A DNA stretch of 64,000 bases from Pelagibaculum spongiae. GTDB lineage: Bacteria > Pseudomonadota > Gammaproteobacteria > Enterobacterales > Pelagibaculaceae. Each line of letters starts with the position of its first letter. Position 1 is the first letter of the stretch. Location: the NCBI RefSeq assembly GCF_003097315.1, contig NZ_QDDL01000006.1:124001-188000 (forward strand). Reading direction: 5' to 3'. Position numbers and translations under genes: made by a program. This document shows, piece by piece, positions 8,438 to 18,370 of the stretch. The notes beneath the pieces are model-generated. The model had not been told where the DNA came from, searched no databases, and worked only from the letters and a program-made list of their open reading frames with translations.

Positions 8438-9224
8438 ATGGCTTGCTGGCAAAAAAATGAATGTAGCGAGCCAGATTTTTAAAAGGTTCTAGCTGGCTAT
8501 ACATCTGTTCAATTTGCTGCAGCTTTTCAAGTTCAGTTTCTGATTCTTTCCAGTCACCTTGCAGCCAATCACCAAAACATCGAATGCCGGTTTGGCTTTT
8601 CAGGGTTAGGCCCCACTGGTTAATCCAGCTTAATACTGTGTCTGGTTTTTGCGGGTTGGTCGGTGTCAGTGTTTTTCCAGTGCCACGAAACTGCTGGGCC
8701 AATACTCGATCCAGATTACCGCGCACAATATTAAAAAATATCAGTGCGTCGAGATTATAAGCCATTAACGAAAGCCAGCCGCCAGACCGGATCATTTCAG
8801 GTAACACACTTAAGGTTTCTTGTGGGTCCGCCAGCCATTCGGTTACCGCATGGCATAAAATACCGTCGAATTGCTCGCCAGCCAGCCAATGGGGTAATTC
8901 CTGAATGGGGCTGTGTAGCAAGGTGATCTGACTTTCTAACCCTGCATCACGAAAATTTTGGTGTGCTAGTTCCAGCATGGCTTCCGAGTAGTCACACAAA
9001 GTAATTTTGTGCCCCTGGGCGGCCAGCATTAATGAAAACTGTCCTTGCCCGCCGCCGGCATCAAGAATATTTAGTGGCTGCTGGTTTAACTCTGGAATTT
9101 GCTGGTTAATATCTCGCCATAAAGTTTCCAGCCGTAATTGTCCTTTGCGGCTGGTATAAATATTTTTTTGAAATCTCTTAGCTAAAGAATCGAAGTTCTT
9201 ATCTGTTTGCGGTTTCTGACGCAC
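8436..9224 (-). CDS. cmoM: tRNA 5-carboxymethoxyuridine methyltransferase
   Basis: This 262-residue SAM-dependent methyltransferase matches E. coli CmoM (formerly SmtA) through its length: an N-terminal NFDSLAKRFQKNIYTSRKGQ, the SAM-binding ILDAGGGQGQFSLMLA, then CHAVTEWLADP and a C-terminal ARYIHFFASKP. CmoM methylates the carboxyl group of cmo5U at the wobble position of certain tRNAs. It starts with GTG, and the stop codon of ppx overlaps it by one base (TAGTG), so the two are translationally coupled. Confidence 0.9.
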   Translation of the reverse strand: MRQKPQTDKNFDSLAKRFQKNIYTSRKGQLRLETLWRDINQQIPELNQQPLNILDAGGGQGQFSLMLAAQGHKITLCDYSEAMLELAHQNFRDAGLESQITLLHSPIQELPHWLAGEQFDGILCHAVTEWLADPQETLSVLPEMIRSGGWLSLMAYNLDALIFFNIVRGNLDRVLAQQFRGTGKTLTPTNPQKPDTVLSWINQWGLTLKSQTGIRCFGDWLQGDWKESETELEKLQQIEQMYSQLEPFKNLARYIHFFASKP

Positions 9225-10720
9225 TATTCTGCTTCCACGTCTAACAACATTCCGGCAGTTTTAAGAAAATCTTTTTCTTCATCTAGGTCTCGCTGGGTCA
9301 GAGGGTGCAGCTTTAACCATTCTTTTGGCAAAACAATTTTCAAACGAAAATCATTGGCAATTAACCGAAATGGTGGCAAAGGTGCATCGTGGCGAGAGTG
9401 GTGCAAGATAATTGCCAATCGCAGCAAGCAAGCAAGTCGCTTGCAGCTATCTTGTAAACTGACAGGTAAATCGTGAATCACCTGGCTAGAAAATTTACGA
9501 CGATGTAAGCGAACCAAGGTTGCTAGCACTGATTGATCGAGTCCGCTGAATCCAGCCAAATCAGAATGACGTAAAATATATTCGCCATGTTTTTGGAACT
9601 GGCTATGCGAGATATCCAGGCCGATTTCATGTAGTTTGGCAGCCCATTCCAACCACAGGCGAGCTTGATTATCGAGCGCCCATTCATCGGCAACTTGCAC
9701 GAAACAGGTTCGAGATGTTTCACAGACCCGACGCATTTGCGCGGTATCTAATGAATAGCGCATGGTTAAAGCACCAATCGTTCGATCGCGGACATTTTCA
9801 TGACCACTTCTGCCGATAGTGTCGTATAAAGTGCCTTCTCGAACGGCACCATCAGAAATTGTCATTTCAACAATTTCCAATTCTTTGAATAAACCAATTA
9901 AAACAGCGACACCCGGCGCGAAATTAAATCGTCGTTCGTCGCGTAATCCCGGTAATTCAAGCTTTTCGACATTACCTTGTTTGATCAGTTCTTTGCGTAA
10001 CGATTGCAGCGCTTCAAGGGTGATTTTTCCATGATTCAACTCCATCGCTTCTAGTACCGATAAAACAGTTTTGATGGTGCCAGAAGAACCAACGGCTTCA
10101 TCCCAGCCGGTATCAATATAATTACGGCTGATTAATTGAACTTGCTGGCGAGCAGCCATTTCGGCTTCACTAAAACCATCGCGTGTGATTTTGTCATCGG
10201 TAAAAAATAACGCACGATAACTGACGCAGCCCATTTGTAGGCTTTCAGTTAAAATTGGTTCAAAACGACTGCCAATAATAAATTCAGTACTGCCACCGCC
10301 AATATCAACCACTAGGCGTTTATCTGCATCATCAGCCAAGGTGTGCGCCACGCCTAAATAGACCAAGCGCGCTTCTTCTCGACCGGCTACTAGCTCGACT
10401 TGGTGCCCCATAATCTGTTCAGCTTTGTCTAGAAAAAGCTGACGATTTTTAGCGATCCGCAGAGTATTGGTGGCAATAATCCGAACCGTCTGAACTGATA
10501 AGTCTTGTAGCCGCTGGGCAAACCGCTCCAGGCAATCCCAGCCACGCTGCATTGCCTCATCATTAAGAATTTTATCTGCAGATAAGCCAGCACCGAGTTG
10601 TACTTTTTCACCCAGCTTTTCGATGATTTTTAACTCGCCGCCATCGGCGCGCGCAATCACCATATGAAAACTGTTAGAACCAAGATCGAGAGCGGCAATC
10701 GTAAATTTACTTCTATTCAT
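9224..10720 (-). CDS. ppx: Exopolyphosphatase
   Basis: A 498-residue Ppx/GppA family phosphatase. The actin-like ATPase fold motifs are present: AALDLGSNSFHMVIAR at the N-terminus, LVVDIGGGSTEFIIG near residue 140 and the SSGTIKTVLSV block. The C-terminal HD-like part includes AAKLHEIGLDISHSQFQKHG. Overall similarity is to E. coli Ppx, which degrades inorganic polyphosphate from the ends; GppA activity on pppGpp cannot be excluded. It lies between rhlB and cmoM on the same strand. No polyphosphate kinase gene is in the window. Confidence 0.9.
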   Translation of the reverse strand: MNRSKFTIAALDLGSNSFHMVIARADGGELKIIEKLGEKVQLGAGLSADKILNDEAMQRGWDCLERFAQRLQDLSVQTVRIIATNTLRIAKNRQLFLDKAEQIMGHQVELVAGREEARLVYLGVAHTLADDADKRLVVDIGGGSTEFIIGSRFEPILTESLQMGCVSYRALFFTDDKITRDGFSEAEMAARQQVQLISRNYIDTGWDEAVGSSGTIKTVLSVLEAMELNHGKITLEALQSLRKELIKQGNVEKLELPGLRDERRFNFAPGVAVLIGLFKELEIVEMTISDGAVREGTLYDTIGRSGHENVRDRTIGALTMRYSLDTAQMRRVCETSRTCFVQVADEWALDNQARLWLEWAAKLHEIGLDISHSQFQKHGEYILRHSDLAGFSGLDQSVLATLVRLHRRKFSSQVIHDLPVSLQDSCKRLACLLRLAIILHHSRHDAPLPPFRLIANDFRLKIVLPKEWLKLHPLTQRDLDEEKDFLKTAGMLLDVEAE

Positions 10721-10729
10721 ACTGCGAAT

Positions 10730-12019
10730 TTAACTTTTTGGTGAGCGACGAGGTGAGCGCTGGCCAGCAGAATTTGGGCGGCTACCAGAGCGATTTCGTG
10801 CATTGTGGGCTGGTTTTTTAGCGATACGTTGTGCAGGTTTTATTTCCTGAGGTAGCTCCACATCACTGATGGCTCGAGTCTCGAGTGAGCGTTCAATAAA
10901 TGTTTCGATATCAGGAAGGTAGTAGGCGTAATCTTCGCAAGCAAAGCTAATTGCTTCACCACTAGCACCAGCACGTGCAGTACGACCGACTCGGTGAACA
11001 TAATCTTCACTGTCTTGTGGTAAATCATAATTGAATACATGAGTAACGCCGTCGATATGCAAACCACGCGCGGCAACATCGGTAGCTACCAATAGTTGCA
11101 ACTCACCTGCTTGAAATTCATTCAATAAGCGAAGACGCTTGTTTTGCGGTACATCACCACTTAACAAGCCGGCTTTTAATCCATTGCCTAATAAATAGCC
11201 ACAGACTCTATCGGCTGCATGTTTGGTATTGACAAACACCATCGCGCGCTCAGGTTTTAACTGATTCACCAATCCCAGTAACAGAGGGATTTTTTCACTG
11301 TTGGCTGGGTGAAATAAAGATTCTTCAACTCGGTTGGCAGTTTTTTTGGTGCTTTCAATGGTGACTTGCTGCGGGTTATTCATGTGCTCGTAAGCTAGCT
11401 CATTCACTCGATAAGAGAGGGTGGCTGAGAACAGCATGGATAAACGCTTTTCAGGCGCTGGGCAACGGCGGATCATAAAACGAACGTCTTTGATAAAACC
11501 CAGGTCGAACATGCGGTCTGCTTCATCAAGTACCAGTGCATCAACTGCACGCAAATCAAAACAGCGTTGTTTGAGATAATCGATTAAACGGCCAGTAGTA
11601 CCAATCAAAATATCAACGCCTTGGCTGACCATTTCCATTTGTTGGCGGTAGGCTGTACCACCATAAACACAGCCAATCGAAAAACCGCAGCTTTCAGCTA
11701 ATAACTTGGCATCTTTTTCAATTTGAACTGCCAGTTCGCGGGTCGGCGCCATAATCAGAGCGCGTGGTTGATTAGTTTTTCGATTTGGATTGGCAGGTTT
11801 GGTGAGTAATCGATGGAATACCGCGGTCAAAAAAGCCAGTGTTTTACCGGTACCTGTTTGTGCTTGCCCTGCAACATCATGCCCTGCCAGTAGCTTTTCT
11901 AAAGCTTCGGCTTGAATGGGAGTGCAGTGGCTAATACCATTGCGGGCAAGGCCATCCAGCACCGGTTGCGCAAGAGGAAGCTGGTCGAAACGAATGTCGG
12001 TCAGGTGGGTGTTGCTCAT
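10730..12019 (-). CDS. rhlB: DEAD-box RNA helicase RhlB
   Basis: A 429-residue ATP-dependent RNA helicase. Motifs in order: Q motif with [10 protein letters not shown], motif I AQTGTGKT, motif Ia PTRELAVQ, motif [15 protein letters not shown], motif III SATL, then [20 protein letters not shown] and [10 protein letters not shown]. The sequence follows E. coli RhlB closely ([32 protein letters not shown]), the helicase of the RNA degradosome. The C-terminal tail is rich in Arg, Pro and Ser, as in RhlB. It is divergent from trxA-rho, the usual gammaproteobacterial arrangement. Confidence 0.93.
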   Translation of the reverse strand: MSNTHLTDIRFDQLPLAQPVLDGLARNGISHCTPIQAEALEKLLAGHDVAGQAQTGTGKTLAFLTAVFHRLLTKPANPNRKTNQPRALIMAPTRELAVQIEKDAKLLAESCGFSIGCVYGGTAYRQQMEMVSQGVDILIGTTGRLIDYLKQRCFDLRAVDALVLDEADRMFDLGFIKDVRFMIRRCPAPEKRLSMLFSATLSYRVNELAYEHMNNPQQVTIESTKKTANRVEESLFHPANSEKIPLLLGLVNQLKPERAMVFVNTKHAADRVCGYLLGNGLKAGLLSGDVPQNKRLRLLNEFQAGELQLLVATDVAARGLHIDGVTHVFNYDLPQDSEDYVHRVGRTARAGASGEAISFACEDYAYYLPDIETFIERSLETRAISDVELPQEIKPAQRIAKKPAHNARNRSGSRPNSAGQRSPRRSPKS

Positions 12020-12149
12020 TTATATTATCTATTTGGGCTTATGCCTAGCCGCCTAGCATAGCAGTCTCGACTAGCCTGACAAAATGACGTAACTGCTAGA
12101 CGTAGAGACTAAGAAGTATTCTGGATTAGTTGGCTAAGGTTTCTGCCAG

Positions 12150-12177
12150 TTGAAATCTGTTTTATCGTGCATATATA
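12150..12177 (+). promoter_or_regulatory. Likely trxA promoter
   Basis: TTGAAA (12150-12155) is separated by 16 bases from TATATA (12172-12177), a good sigma-70 pair placed 36 bases before the trxA start codon in the rhlB-trxA divergent region. Confidence 0.55.
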
Positions 12178-12212
12178 AGGTGAGCATTAATGCATCATCA
12201 GGAGAATTAAGA

Positions 12213-12539
12213 ATGAGTGATCATATTGTTGCAGTGACTGACGGCGACTTCGACGAGAAGGTACTGCAGGCTTCCGGGCCAGTCCTGTTAGATTTCTGGG
12301 CAGAGTGGTGTGGTCCTTGCAAAATGATTGCTCCTATCCTGGATGAATTAGCAGAAACTCTGGCAGGTAAAGTTACTATCGCCAAGATGAACGTGGATGA
12401 AAATAACGGCACGCCAGCTAAATTTGGCGTTCGTGGGATTCCAACACTTTTGCTGTTTAAAGATGGTGAAGTGGCCGGAATGAAAGTCGGTGCGCTGTCT
12501 AAGTCACAGTTACAGGCTTTTATTGAAAGCAATATTTAA
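12213..12539 (+). CDS. trxA: Thioredoxin 1
   Basis: A 108-residue thioredoxin with the active site [16 protein letters not shown] (Cys-Gly-Pro-Cys) and the cis-proline loop [13 protein letters not shown]. It reduces protein disulfides in the cytoplasm. The frame is open further upstream, but the ATG at 12213 with AGGAG eight bases before it gives the standard length and N-terminus ([10 protein letters not shown]). rho follows on the same strand. Confidence 0.97.
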   Translation: MSDHIVAVTDGDFDEKVLQASGPVLLDFWAEWCGPCKMIAPILDELAETLAGKVTIAKMNVDENNGTPAKFGVRGIPTLLLFKDGEVAGMKVGALSKSQLQAFIESNI

Positions 12540-12833
12540 ATCGTTTTCTATACACCATGGCAGCGTTTTACGTTGCCTGGTTTATATTCAAGCGATTAAA
12601 AAAGTGTGACAAGTAACGGGGGTTTTTGACATGGAACAAGCACCCTGTTCAAAGGTTTGCTGGACAGCCCGAAAGGGATCACATACACTCCAGACAAATA
12701 GATTCTATTATAACCCCCTCGACTAACTACTTATCTGAACCGGACTTTCGGGAAGTTCTGCAAATTGTTACTCAAAGCTTTGCATTGAGTTATCAAACGC
12801 AGGAAGAAAAGCCGCACTAATCAGTCATGAGCT
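12540..12833 (+). promoter_or_regulatory. rho leader region
   Basis: The 294 bases between trxA and rho contain CCCGAAAG (12668-12675) and its exact complement CTTTCGGG (12745-12752), which could form a long-range stem in a rho leader transcript. An open frame from 12626 to 12820 has no recognised similarity and is not called. E. coli rho is autoregulated through attenuation in its leader, so a regulatory leader here is plausible but unproven. Confidence 0.35.
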
Positions 12834-14093
12834 ATGAACCTAACCGAGCTTAAGAAAAAACCCGTCTCAGAATTAATGGATATTGCCCAAGAGCTGGGTC
12901 TAAACAGTATCTCCCGTTCTCGCAAGCAAGATATGATTTTTGCCATCCTAAAGGCTCACGCCCGAAGTGGTGAAGACATTCACGGCGATGGAGTATTGGA
13001 AATTTTGCAAGATGGCTTCGGCTTCTTGCGATCAGCAGACAGCTCTTATCTGGCAGGCCCAGACGACATTTATGTTTCTCCCAGCCAAATCCGACGATTT
13101 AGTCTGAGAACTGGTGATACCGTTGCAGGTAAAATCCGGCCGCCAAAGGAAGGTGAAAGATATTTCGCTTTGCTGAAAGTGGATCAGATTAACTTTGAGC
13201 GACCAGAAGCTGCTAAACATAAAGTTTTGTTTGAGAGTCTGACGCCACTTTTCGCTGATGAACGAATGTCAATGGAGCGTGGTAATGGCAGTACCGAAGA
13301 CATCACCGCTCGAATCATCGATCTTTCTGCACCGATTGGTAAAGGCCAGCGTGGCCTAATTGTTTCACCGCCGAAGGCTGGTAAAACAATGCTGATGCAG
13401 AATATCGCCCAGAGCATTTCGATTAATCACCCTGAATGTTACTTAATGGTATTGCTGATTGATGAGCGCCCAGAAGAAGTAACAGAAATGGAGCGTTCGG
13501 TTCGAGGTGAAGTGATTGCTTCTACCTTTGATGAACCAGCAAGCCGTCACGTTCAGGTTGCTGAAATGGTCATCGAGAAAGCCAAACGTTTGGTTGAGCA
13601 CAAAAAAGATGTAGTGATCCTGCTGGATTCGATTACTCGTCTGGCACGTGCTTACAACACTGTTGTGCCGTCATCAGGCAAGGTGTTGACTGGTGGTGTT
13701 GATGCTAACGCATTGCATCGTCCAAAGCGTTTCTTTGGTGCAGCACGTAATGTGGAAGAAGGCGGAAGCTTGACCATTATTGCAACTGCCTTAGTAGATA
13801 CTGGCTCTAAGATGGACGAAGTAATCTACGAAGAATTTAAAGGCACCGGTAACATGGAGATCCATCTGGATCGTAAGGTTGCTGAAAAACGTCTTTATCC
13901 GGCGATTAATATCAACCGCTCCGGCACCCGTCGTGAAGAAAAGCTGTCTACAGCAGCTGAATTGCAAAAGGTTTGGATCCTGCGCAAAATTCTCCACCCG
14001 ATGGATGAGTTGTCAGCGATTGAATTCTTGCTGGATCGCTTGAAAGATACCAAGACCAATGCGCAATTCTTTGATTCGATGAAGCGCATTTGA
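12834..14093 (+). CDS. rho: Transcription termination factor Rho
   Basis: A 419-residue Rho, the hexameric RNA-dependent ATPase that ends transcription. The N-terminal helical part [20 protein letters not shown], the RNA-binding cold-shock-like domain ([20 protein letters not shown]), the Walker [11 protein letters not shown], Walker [16 protein letters not shown] and the Q-loop/R-loop region near [16 protein letters not shown] are all present. It is very close to the E. coli protein along its length. The Shine-Dalgarno sequence is weak, as is common for autoregulated rho. Confidence 0.98.
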   Translation: MNLTELKKKPVSELMDIAQELGLNSISRSRKQDMIFAILKAHARSGEDIHGDGVLEILQDGFGFLRSADSSYLAGPDDIYVSPSQIRRFSLRTGDTVAGKIRPPKEGERYFALLKVDQINFERPEAAKHKVLFESLTPLFADERMSMERGNGSTEDITARIIDLSAPIGKGQRGLIVSPPKAGKTMLMQNIAQSISINHPECYLMVLLIDERPEEVTEMERSVRGEVIASTFDEPASRHVQVAEMVIEKAKRLVEHKKDVVILLDSITRLARAYNTVVPSSGKVLTGGVDANALHRPKRFFGAARNVEEGGSLTIIATALVDTGSKMDEVIYEEFKGTGNMEIHLDRKVAEKRLYPAININRSGTRREEKLSTAAELQKVWILRKILHPMDELSAIEFLLDRLKDTKTNAQFFDSMKRI

Positions 14094-14107
14094 TCTGAAA
14101 AATCTTT

Positions 14108-14133
14108 AAAAAAGGGCCTGCGGGCCCTTTTTT
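14108..14133 (+). terminator. Terminator after rho
   Basis: GGGCC / GGCCC stem with a four-base loop, flanked by an A-run and followed by a T-run, 15 bases after the rho stop codon. Confidence 0.85.
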
Positions 14134-14193
14134 ATTACCAGTCAAAATAATCGATGCGCTAAAAATGTTTTAGCGGCTAAAATGGTCTTACCG

Positions 14194-14213
14194 ATCTGAA
14201 TGATCATTCAGAT
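14194..14213. promoter_or_regulatory. 20-base perfect palindrome before the DUF3135 gene
   Basis: ATCTGAATGATCATTCAGAT reads the same on both strands. It sits 37 bases before the start codon of the next gene, with no T-run, so it looks more like an operator for a dimeric repressor than a terminator. The regulator is unknown. Confidence 0.45.
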
Positions 14214-14250
14214 ATCGCACCGGCATAACATTACTCGAAAGAGGTGCGCG

Positions 14251-14565
14251 ATGAGTCAGTCTTTTTTTAGTCAATTGAGTTTTGACCAGTGGGTTGAATT
14301 AGCTCAGAAAAATCCGAAAAAGCTTGATCAGATAAAACAGAAAATGGTCAATGAAGTGATTGATCAAGCCGCTTCTGACAGGCAACTGAGACTAAGGGCA
14401 TTTCAATGGAAGTTGGAACAAATTAGTCGCATTGCACCAAGTCCACTAAGCGCCTGTATTACATACAGTCATATGATGTGGAAGCAAATTTACGGAGGGC
14501 AAGGATTGGTTAGTGCATGTCAATTATCTTCGCATAAGGCAAAAATCCTGCCGTTAAAGAAATAA
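14251..14565 (+). CDS. DUF3135 family small protein
   Basis: A 104-residue protein of unknown function. The N-terminal LSFDQWVELAQKNPKKLDQI and the following helical KMVNEVIDQA segment fit the DUF3135 family of small gammaproteobacterial proteins. The C-terminal part has SACITYSHMMWKQIYGG. No transmembrane segment or signal peptide. The ATG at 14251 follows GAAAGAGG and is preferred over upstream starts in the same frame, which would run through the palindrome at 14194-14213. Confidence 0.7.
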   Translation: MSQSFFSQLSFDQWVELAQKNPKKLDQIKQKMVNEVIDQAASDRQLRLRAFQWKLEQISRIAPSPLSACITYSHMMWKQIYGGQGLVSACQLSSHKAKILPLKK

Positions 14566-14727
14566 GTGGCTGTTTTCCGGTTACTTGTTGATCTGTGTTT
14601 TGATAAATATGCGCAGAGCGCTTTATTGTGTTTTCTTATCGGCTTAATCGTGCAGAACTGTGTAGCTTTTGCTGTAATTGAGTCAGTTTATTCTAGTTAG
14701 GCACCCTAGCGGTGTATAGGCGTTAAG

Positions 14728-15483
14728 ATGGCTGCAGGTAAACAAGCTCCAAGAATATCAGATACGATCATGGCCAAGATCGAAGCTATGATTCTCGAAG
14801 GTGAAATTCCTGTTGCTAGTCGCTTGCCTCCTGAACGAGTTTTAGCCGAGCGCTTTGGAATTTCTCGCCCTTCATTACGTGAAGCAATCCAGAAATTAAT
14901 AGCCAAAGGCTTATTGTTCAGCCGTCAAGGTGGTGGCACTTATGTCACTGCAAGTCTGAGTGATACCTACATCGGCCCATTGGCTGATTTGCTAGCAATC
15001 TGCCCCGAACTTGTTGACGATACGTTAGAATTTAGAAACCTTTTGGAACAACAGGCAGCAGCACTTGCCGCGTTACGCGCCAGTGATGAAGACAAGGCTG
15101 AGCTGGTCAAATGCTTAGATGCAGCTAACCACCTTAAGCATGAATATGAGCAAACACCTGCAGAAATGGATATTAGTTTCCACCTAGCAGTAGTGAAAGC
15201 GAGTGGTAACAAAGTACTGTTTAATACCTTCCGTTGGATGTATCAATTGCTTAAGCGCACTGCGGCTAGCAACTTGAATGCAGCATTAACCAACGAAGAT
15301 GCACGTAACGAAATGGATTCACAACATCGTCATATTGTTGATGCCATTTTAGCGGGTGATGCAACGGCTGCTGCTAAAGCAGTTTCTAGCCATTATCATC
15401 ATATTCGCCGTTGTCTGGAGGAGCACGGTGACTTGCCTCCAGCGAATATTCCTACACCATTAGTTGATCCGGTCAGTAAGTAA
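14728..15483 (+). CDS. GntR/FCD transcriptional regulator, PdhR-like
   Basis: A 251-residue GntR-family regulator. The winged-helix domain (about residues 8-75) has RLPPERVLAERFGISRPSLREAIQKL and GLLFSRQGGGTYV, almost as in E. coli PdhR; the FCD ligand-binding domain follows, with Asp and His residues of the metal site in FHLAV, HRHIVDAILAGD and HYHHIRR. PdhR controls pyruvate dehydrogenase genes in response to pyruvate. No pdh genes are adjacent, so the target and effector here are inferred only from similarity; LldR/GlcC-type roles are alternatives. Confidence 0.82.
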   Translation: MAAGKQAPRISDTIMAKIEAMILEGEIPVASRLPPERVLAERFGISRPSLREAIQKLIAKGLLFSRQGGGTYVTASLSDTYIGPLADLLAICPELVDDTLEFRNLLEQQAAALAALRASDEDKAELVKCLDAANHLKHEYEQTPAEMDISFHLAVVKASGNKVLFNTFRWMYQLLKRTAASNLNAALTNEDARNEMDSQHRHIVDAILAGDATAAAKAVSSHYHHIRRCLEEHGDLPPANIPTPLVDPVSK

Positions 15484-15490
15484 AATATTC

Positions 15491-15519
15491 AAAACGGCAG
15501 CCTTGAGCTGCCGTTTTAT
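15491..15519 (+). terminator. Terminator after the GntR regulator
   Basis: An 11-base perfect stem, AAAACGGCAGC / GCTGCCGTTTT, with a five-base loop, eight bases after the stop codon. Confidence 0.85.
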
Positions 15520-15523
15520 TATC

Positions 15524-15833
15524 TATACCCAAACCACTTCATGATGAATGCACACCTTAAAGTGACCTAGTATAAAAATTCAATTTCAAAGTTCTGACAA
15601 CTAAATCTACTAAAAACAATCACCTTTAGTGAATGCTTAAACCAATTCTTCGAAAATTTCTGAGTAAGCCATGCTCATTGTTGCATCTCTTTTGAAGAGA
15701 GCGACCATGAATGTCCGTACCAGAGCCCATGCTTTATGCGATATACATTCCGTTCTTGGAAATAAAAAGAAACACCTCAGCCATGATTCTCTCAGAAGTT
15801 CTGAAACTCACACCTTGAAGTAGCTTGGGTATA
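15524..15833. repeat. TATACCCAA inverted-repeat element(s) before ubiD
   Basis: TATACCCAAACCACTTCA (15524-15541) faces CACCTTAAAGTGACCTAGTATA (15553-15574), making a compact 51-base hairpin-like unit. A further inverted end, CACCTTGAAGTAGCTTGGGTATA, lies at 15811-15833. The region 15524-15833 can be read as one 310-base element with inverted ends (16 of 18 matches) or as a compact unit plus a separate end. The left terminus is identical over 18 bases to that of the unit at 55627-55691. The DNA between the ends shows no coding sequence. This accounts for most of the gap between the regulator and ubiD. Confidence 0.6.
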
Positions 15834-15867
15834 TACTGGCGCGGTTTTGGCTGCCTCGGAAAAGCAA

Positions 15868-17340
15868 ATGAAGTACAGGGATCTGCGTGATTTCATCAAA
15901 CTTCTTGAAAAGAAAGGTCAACTAGTACGTGTGAAGCAAGAAGTTTCACCGGTGCTGGAGATGACCGAAATCTGTGACCGTACCCTGCGTGCCGCTGGGC
16001 CGGCATTGTTGTTTGAAAATGTCACCGGCCATTCAATACCAGTATTGGGTAATTTGTTTGGTACGCCAGAGCGTGTTGCTTTGGGTATGGGTGAATCTTC
16101 AGTTGAGGCTTTGCGGGAAGTTGGCAAGCTTCTCTCTGCGTTGAAAGAACCTGAACCGCCCAAGGGTATGAAGGATGCTTTCAAGCAGCTGCCGCTCTAT
16201 AAAAAAGTGCTCACCATGGCACCGAAACAAGTCAGCAAAGCACCCTGCCAGGAAATAATTTTAGAAGGTGATCAGGTTGATTTAAACCAGTTGCCGATTC
16301 AAACCTGCTGGCCCGGTGATGCAGGCCCGCTGCTTACTTGGGGTCTGACGATCACTAGAGGCCCAGAAAAGCCAAGGCAGAATTTAGGTATTTATCGCCA
16401 GCAGTTAATTGGCAGAAATAAACTGATTATGCGTTGGTTGCACCATCGAGGTGGTGCGCTAGATTTTCATGAGTGGAAAAAAGCCCACCCAGGAAAACCT
16501 TTTCCGATATCTGTCGCATTAGGTGCAGACCCTGCGACTATTTTGGCGGCGGTTACTCCGGTACCAGACACTTTATCTGAATATGCCTTTGCCGGTTTAT
16601 TACGAGATAGTCGTACTGAAGTAATTAAATCGATCGGTAATGATCTTCAAGTACCAGCCTCAGCTGAAATTGTTCTTGAAGGTGTTATTCACCCTAATGA
16701 AATGGCGCCAGAAGGCCCGTTTGGTGATCACACCGGTTATTACAATGAAGTAGAAAGTTTTCCGGTATTTACTGTCGAGCGAATTACTATGCGACAGAAA
16801 CCGATTTTCCACAGCACCTATACCGGGCGGCCACCAGATGAACCTGCAATTTTAGGCTTGGCGCTTAATGAAGTGTTTGTGCCGATTTTACAAAAACAGT
16901 ACCCAGAAATTGTCGATTTTTATTTGCCGCCTGAAGGATGCTCCTATCGGATGGCAATTGTCACAATGAAAAAGCAATATCCCGGCCATGCCAAGCGAGT
17001 CATGATGGGAGTTTGGTCGTTCTTACGTCAGTTTATGTATACCAAGTTTGTAGTGGTCTGTGATGACGATATCAATGCCCGCGACTGGAACGATGTAATT
17101 TGGGCGATAACCACTCGAATGGATCCAGCACGCGATACATTACTGATTGAGAATACACCCATCGATTATTTGGATTTTGCGTCACCGGTTGCAAGTCTTG
17201 GTTCAAAAATGGGTATGGATGCAACCAATAAATGGCCGGGTGAAACTAGCCGTGAATGGGGAGAACCAATCACTATGGATCAATCGGTAAAAGATCGGGT
17301 AGATCAGATGTGGGATAAACTGAACATCCCGCTAGATTAA
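15868..17340 (+). CDS. ubiD: 4-hydroxy-3-polyprenylbenzoate decarboxylase UbiD
   Basis: A 490-residue UbiD decarboxylase, which uses prenylated FMN made by UbiX to decarboxylate the ubiquinone precursor. The N-terminus [19 protein letters not shown] and [24 protein letters not shown] match E. coli UbiD. The conserved [15 protein letters not shown] segment holds the catalytic Glu-Arg-Glu neighbourhood. The frame is open from a TTG at 15847, but ATG at 15868 with GGAAA upstream matches the family start. The 5' flank abuts the repeat element, so the promoter may lie in or next to it. Confidence 0.95.
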   Translation: MKYRDLRDFIKLLEKKGQLVRVKQEVSPVLEMTEICDRTLRAAGPALLFENVTGHSIPVLGNLFGTPERVALGMGESSVEALREVGKLLSALKEPEPPKGMKDAFKQLPLYKKVLTMAPKQVSKAPCQEIILEGDQVDLNQLPIQTCWPGDAGPLLTWGLTITRGPEKPRQNLGIYRQQLIGRNKLIMRWLHHRGGALDFHEWKKAHPGKPFPISVALGADPATILAAVTPVPDTLSEYAFAGLLRDSRTEVIKSIGNDLQVPASAEIVLEGVIHPNEMAPEGPFGDHTGYYNEVESFPVFTVERITMRQKPIFHSTYTGRPPDEPAILGLALNEVFVPILQKQYPEIVDFYLPPEGCSYRMAIVTMKKQYPGHAKRVMMGVWSFLRQFMYTKFVVVCDDDINARDWNDVIWAITTRMDPARDTLLIENTPIDYLDFASPVASLGSKMGMDATNKWPGETSREWGEPITMDQSVKDRVDQMWDKLNIPLD

Positions 17341-17353
17341 ATTGCGCGAAAAG

Positions 17354-17377
17354 AGGATTAGAAATAATCCTTTTTTA
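17354..17377 (+). terminator. Terminator after ubiD
   Basis: AGGATTA / TAATCCT stem with a GAAA loop and T-run, 13 bases after the stop codon. Confidence 0.75.
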
Positions 17378-17472
17378 TTATATGGTTATTGTTGATGAAT
17401 TTGACGGCAATGCCACAATAAATTACTTTTGCCAGCCTCAAGCAAAAGCTAAAAGTAGTTAGGAGCACATCC

Positions 17473-18207
17473 TTGAGCAAAAATGCCCAGCTTTGCCATT
17501 ATCAGGTTCACTCCCTGAAGCAGCTTAATTCGACCTTGTATATCGCGCAATTATCACCTGCTAATAAACAGTGCGCACTGGAATTCAAAGCCGGACAATA
17601 TCTGGAATTCTTGTTTGAAGATGATTCTGCATTGCCATTTTCAATTGCCAACAAGCCAGATTCCAGCGGTCGACTGGAAATGCATATTCGCTGTCGAGCA
17701 GGTTCCGAGCTGCCAGCGCGTTTGTTAAGTATGTTAAAAAGTGATCTGCCGATCCGCTTGCGTGGTCCATATGGCCAATGTTTATTGAGTGAGAACGCCG
17801 ACCAGCCGTTATTATTTGTTGCGACAGGAACCGGCTTTAGTCAGATTGGCGCCTTGATCGAACAAGCATTAGCAGATAATCCTAATCGGCCTATCAAATT
17901 CTATTTTGGCGCTGAAGTGCCAGAAGATTTATATGCTGATGCTCAAGCAAACGCTTGGAGTCAGCAATATCAACAATTTTGTTATGTGCCTGTGGTTTCT
18001 GATGCACTTCCAGAACACGCTTGGCAGGGTCGAGCAGGCTGGGTTCAGCAGACAATCGCTGAAGATTTTAGCCAACTAGCTGAGTACCAAAGTTATCTGT
18101 GTGGCCAACCTGAAATGATCATTGAAATGGTTAAAGTACTGGAGTCTAAAGGTGCGCAGCGTAAAGACATCTTTGCTGATGCATTATCCTGGTTGAAGAT
18201 CGACTAA
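17473..18207 (+). CDS. fre: NAD(P)H-flavin reductase, Fre/LuxG type
   Basis: A 244-residue ferredoxin-NADP reductase-superfamily protein. The flavin-binding part has FKAGQYLEFLFED and LPFSIANKPDSSGRLEMHIR, and the nucleotide part has PLLFVATGTGFSQIGALIEQ and YFGAEVPEDLY, as in Fre. It reduces free flavins with NAD(P)H. In many gammaproteobacteria fre lies beside ubiD, where reduced FMN can support prenyl-FMN formation, which fits the order here. The start is TTG with AGGAG seven bases before it. Confidence 0.88.
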   Translation: MSKNAQLCHYQVHSLKQLNSTLYIAQLSPANKQCALEFKAGQYLEFLFEDDSALPFSIANKPDSSGRLEMHIRCRAGSELPARLLSMLKSDLPIRLRGPYGQCLLSENADQPLLFVATGTGFSQIGALIEQALADNPNRPIKFYFGAEVPEDLYADAQANAWSQQYQQFCYVPVVSDALPEHAWQGRAGWVQQTIAEDFSQLAEYQSYLCGQPEMIIEMVKVLESKGAQRKDIFADALSWLKID

Positions 18208-18242
18208 TTTCCGTTTTGATTTTTTCGGTTTCTATTTGTTTC

Positions 18243-18277
18243 AAAATACCGTCAGAACGCTTTCTGACGGTATTTTT
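18243..18277 (+). terminator. Terminator after fre
   Basis: A long perfect stem of about 15 base pairs built on TACCGTCAGAA / TTCTGACGGTA, ending in a T-run. Confidence 0.88.
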
Positions 18278-18370
18278 GTGAGTCTGCTTGCAAACCTCTT
18301 GTTCAACATCCACCAAGTTTCCCTGTGTGAACTAGCTTTAAGGTATTAATTTCACCATGGAGTGGTGTGC

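Noticed and set aside
12626..12820. Rho leader peptide or small gene
   Set aside because: The frame has no recognised similarity and crosses the paired leader segments; there is no clear ribosome binding site.
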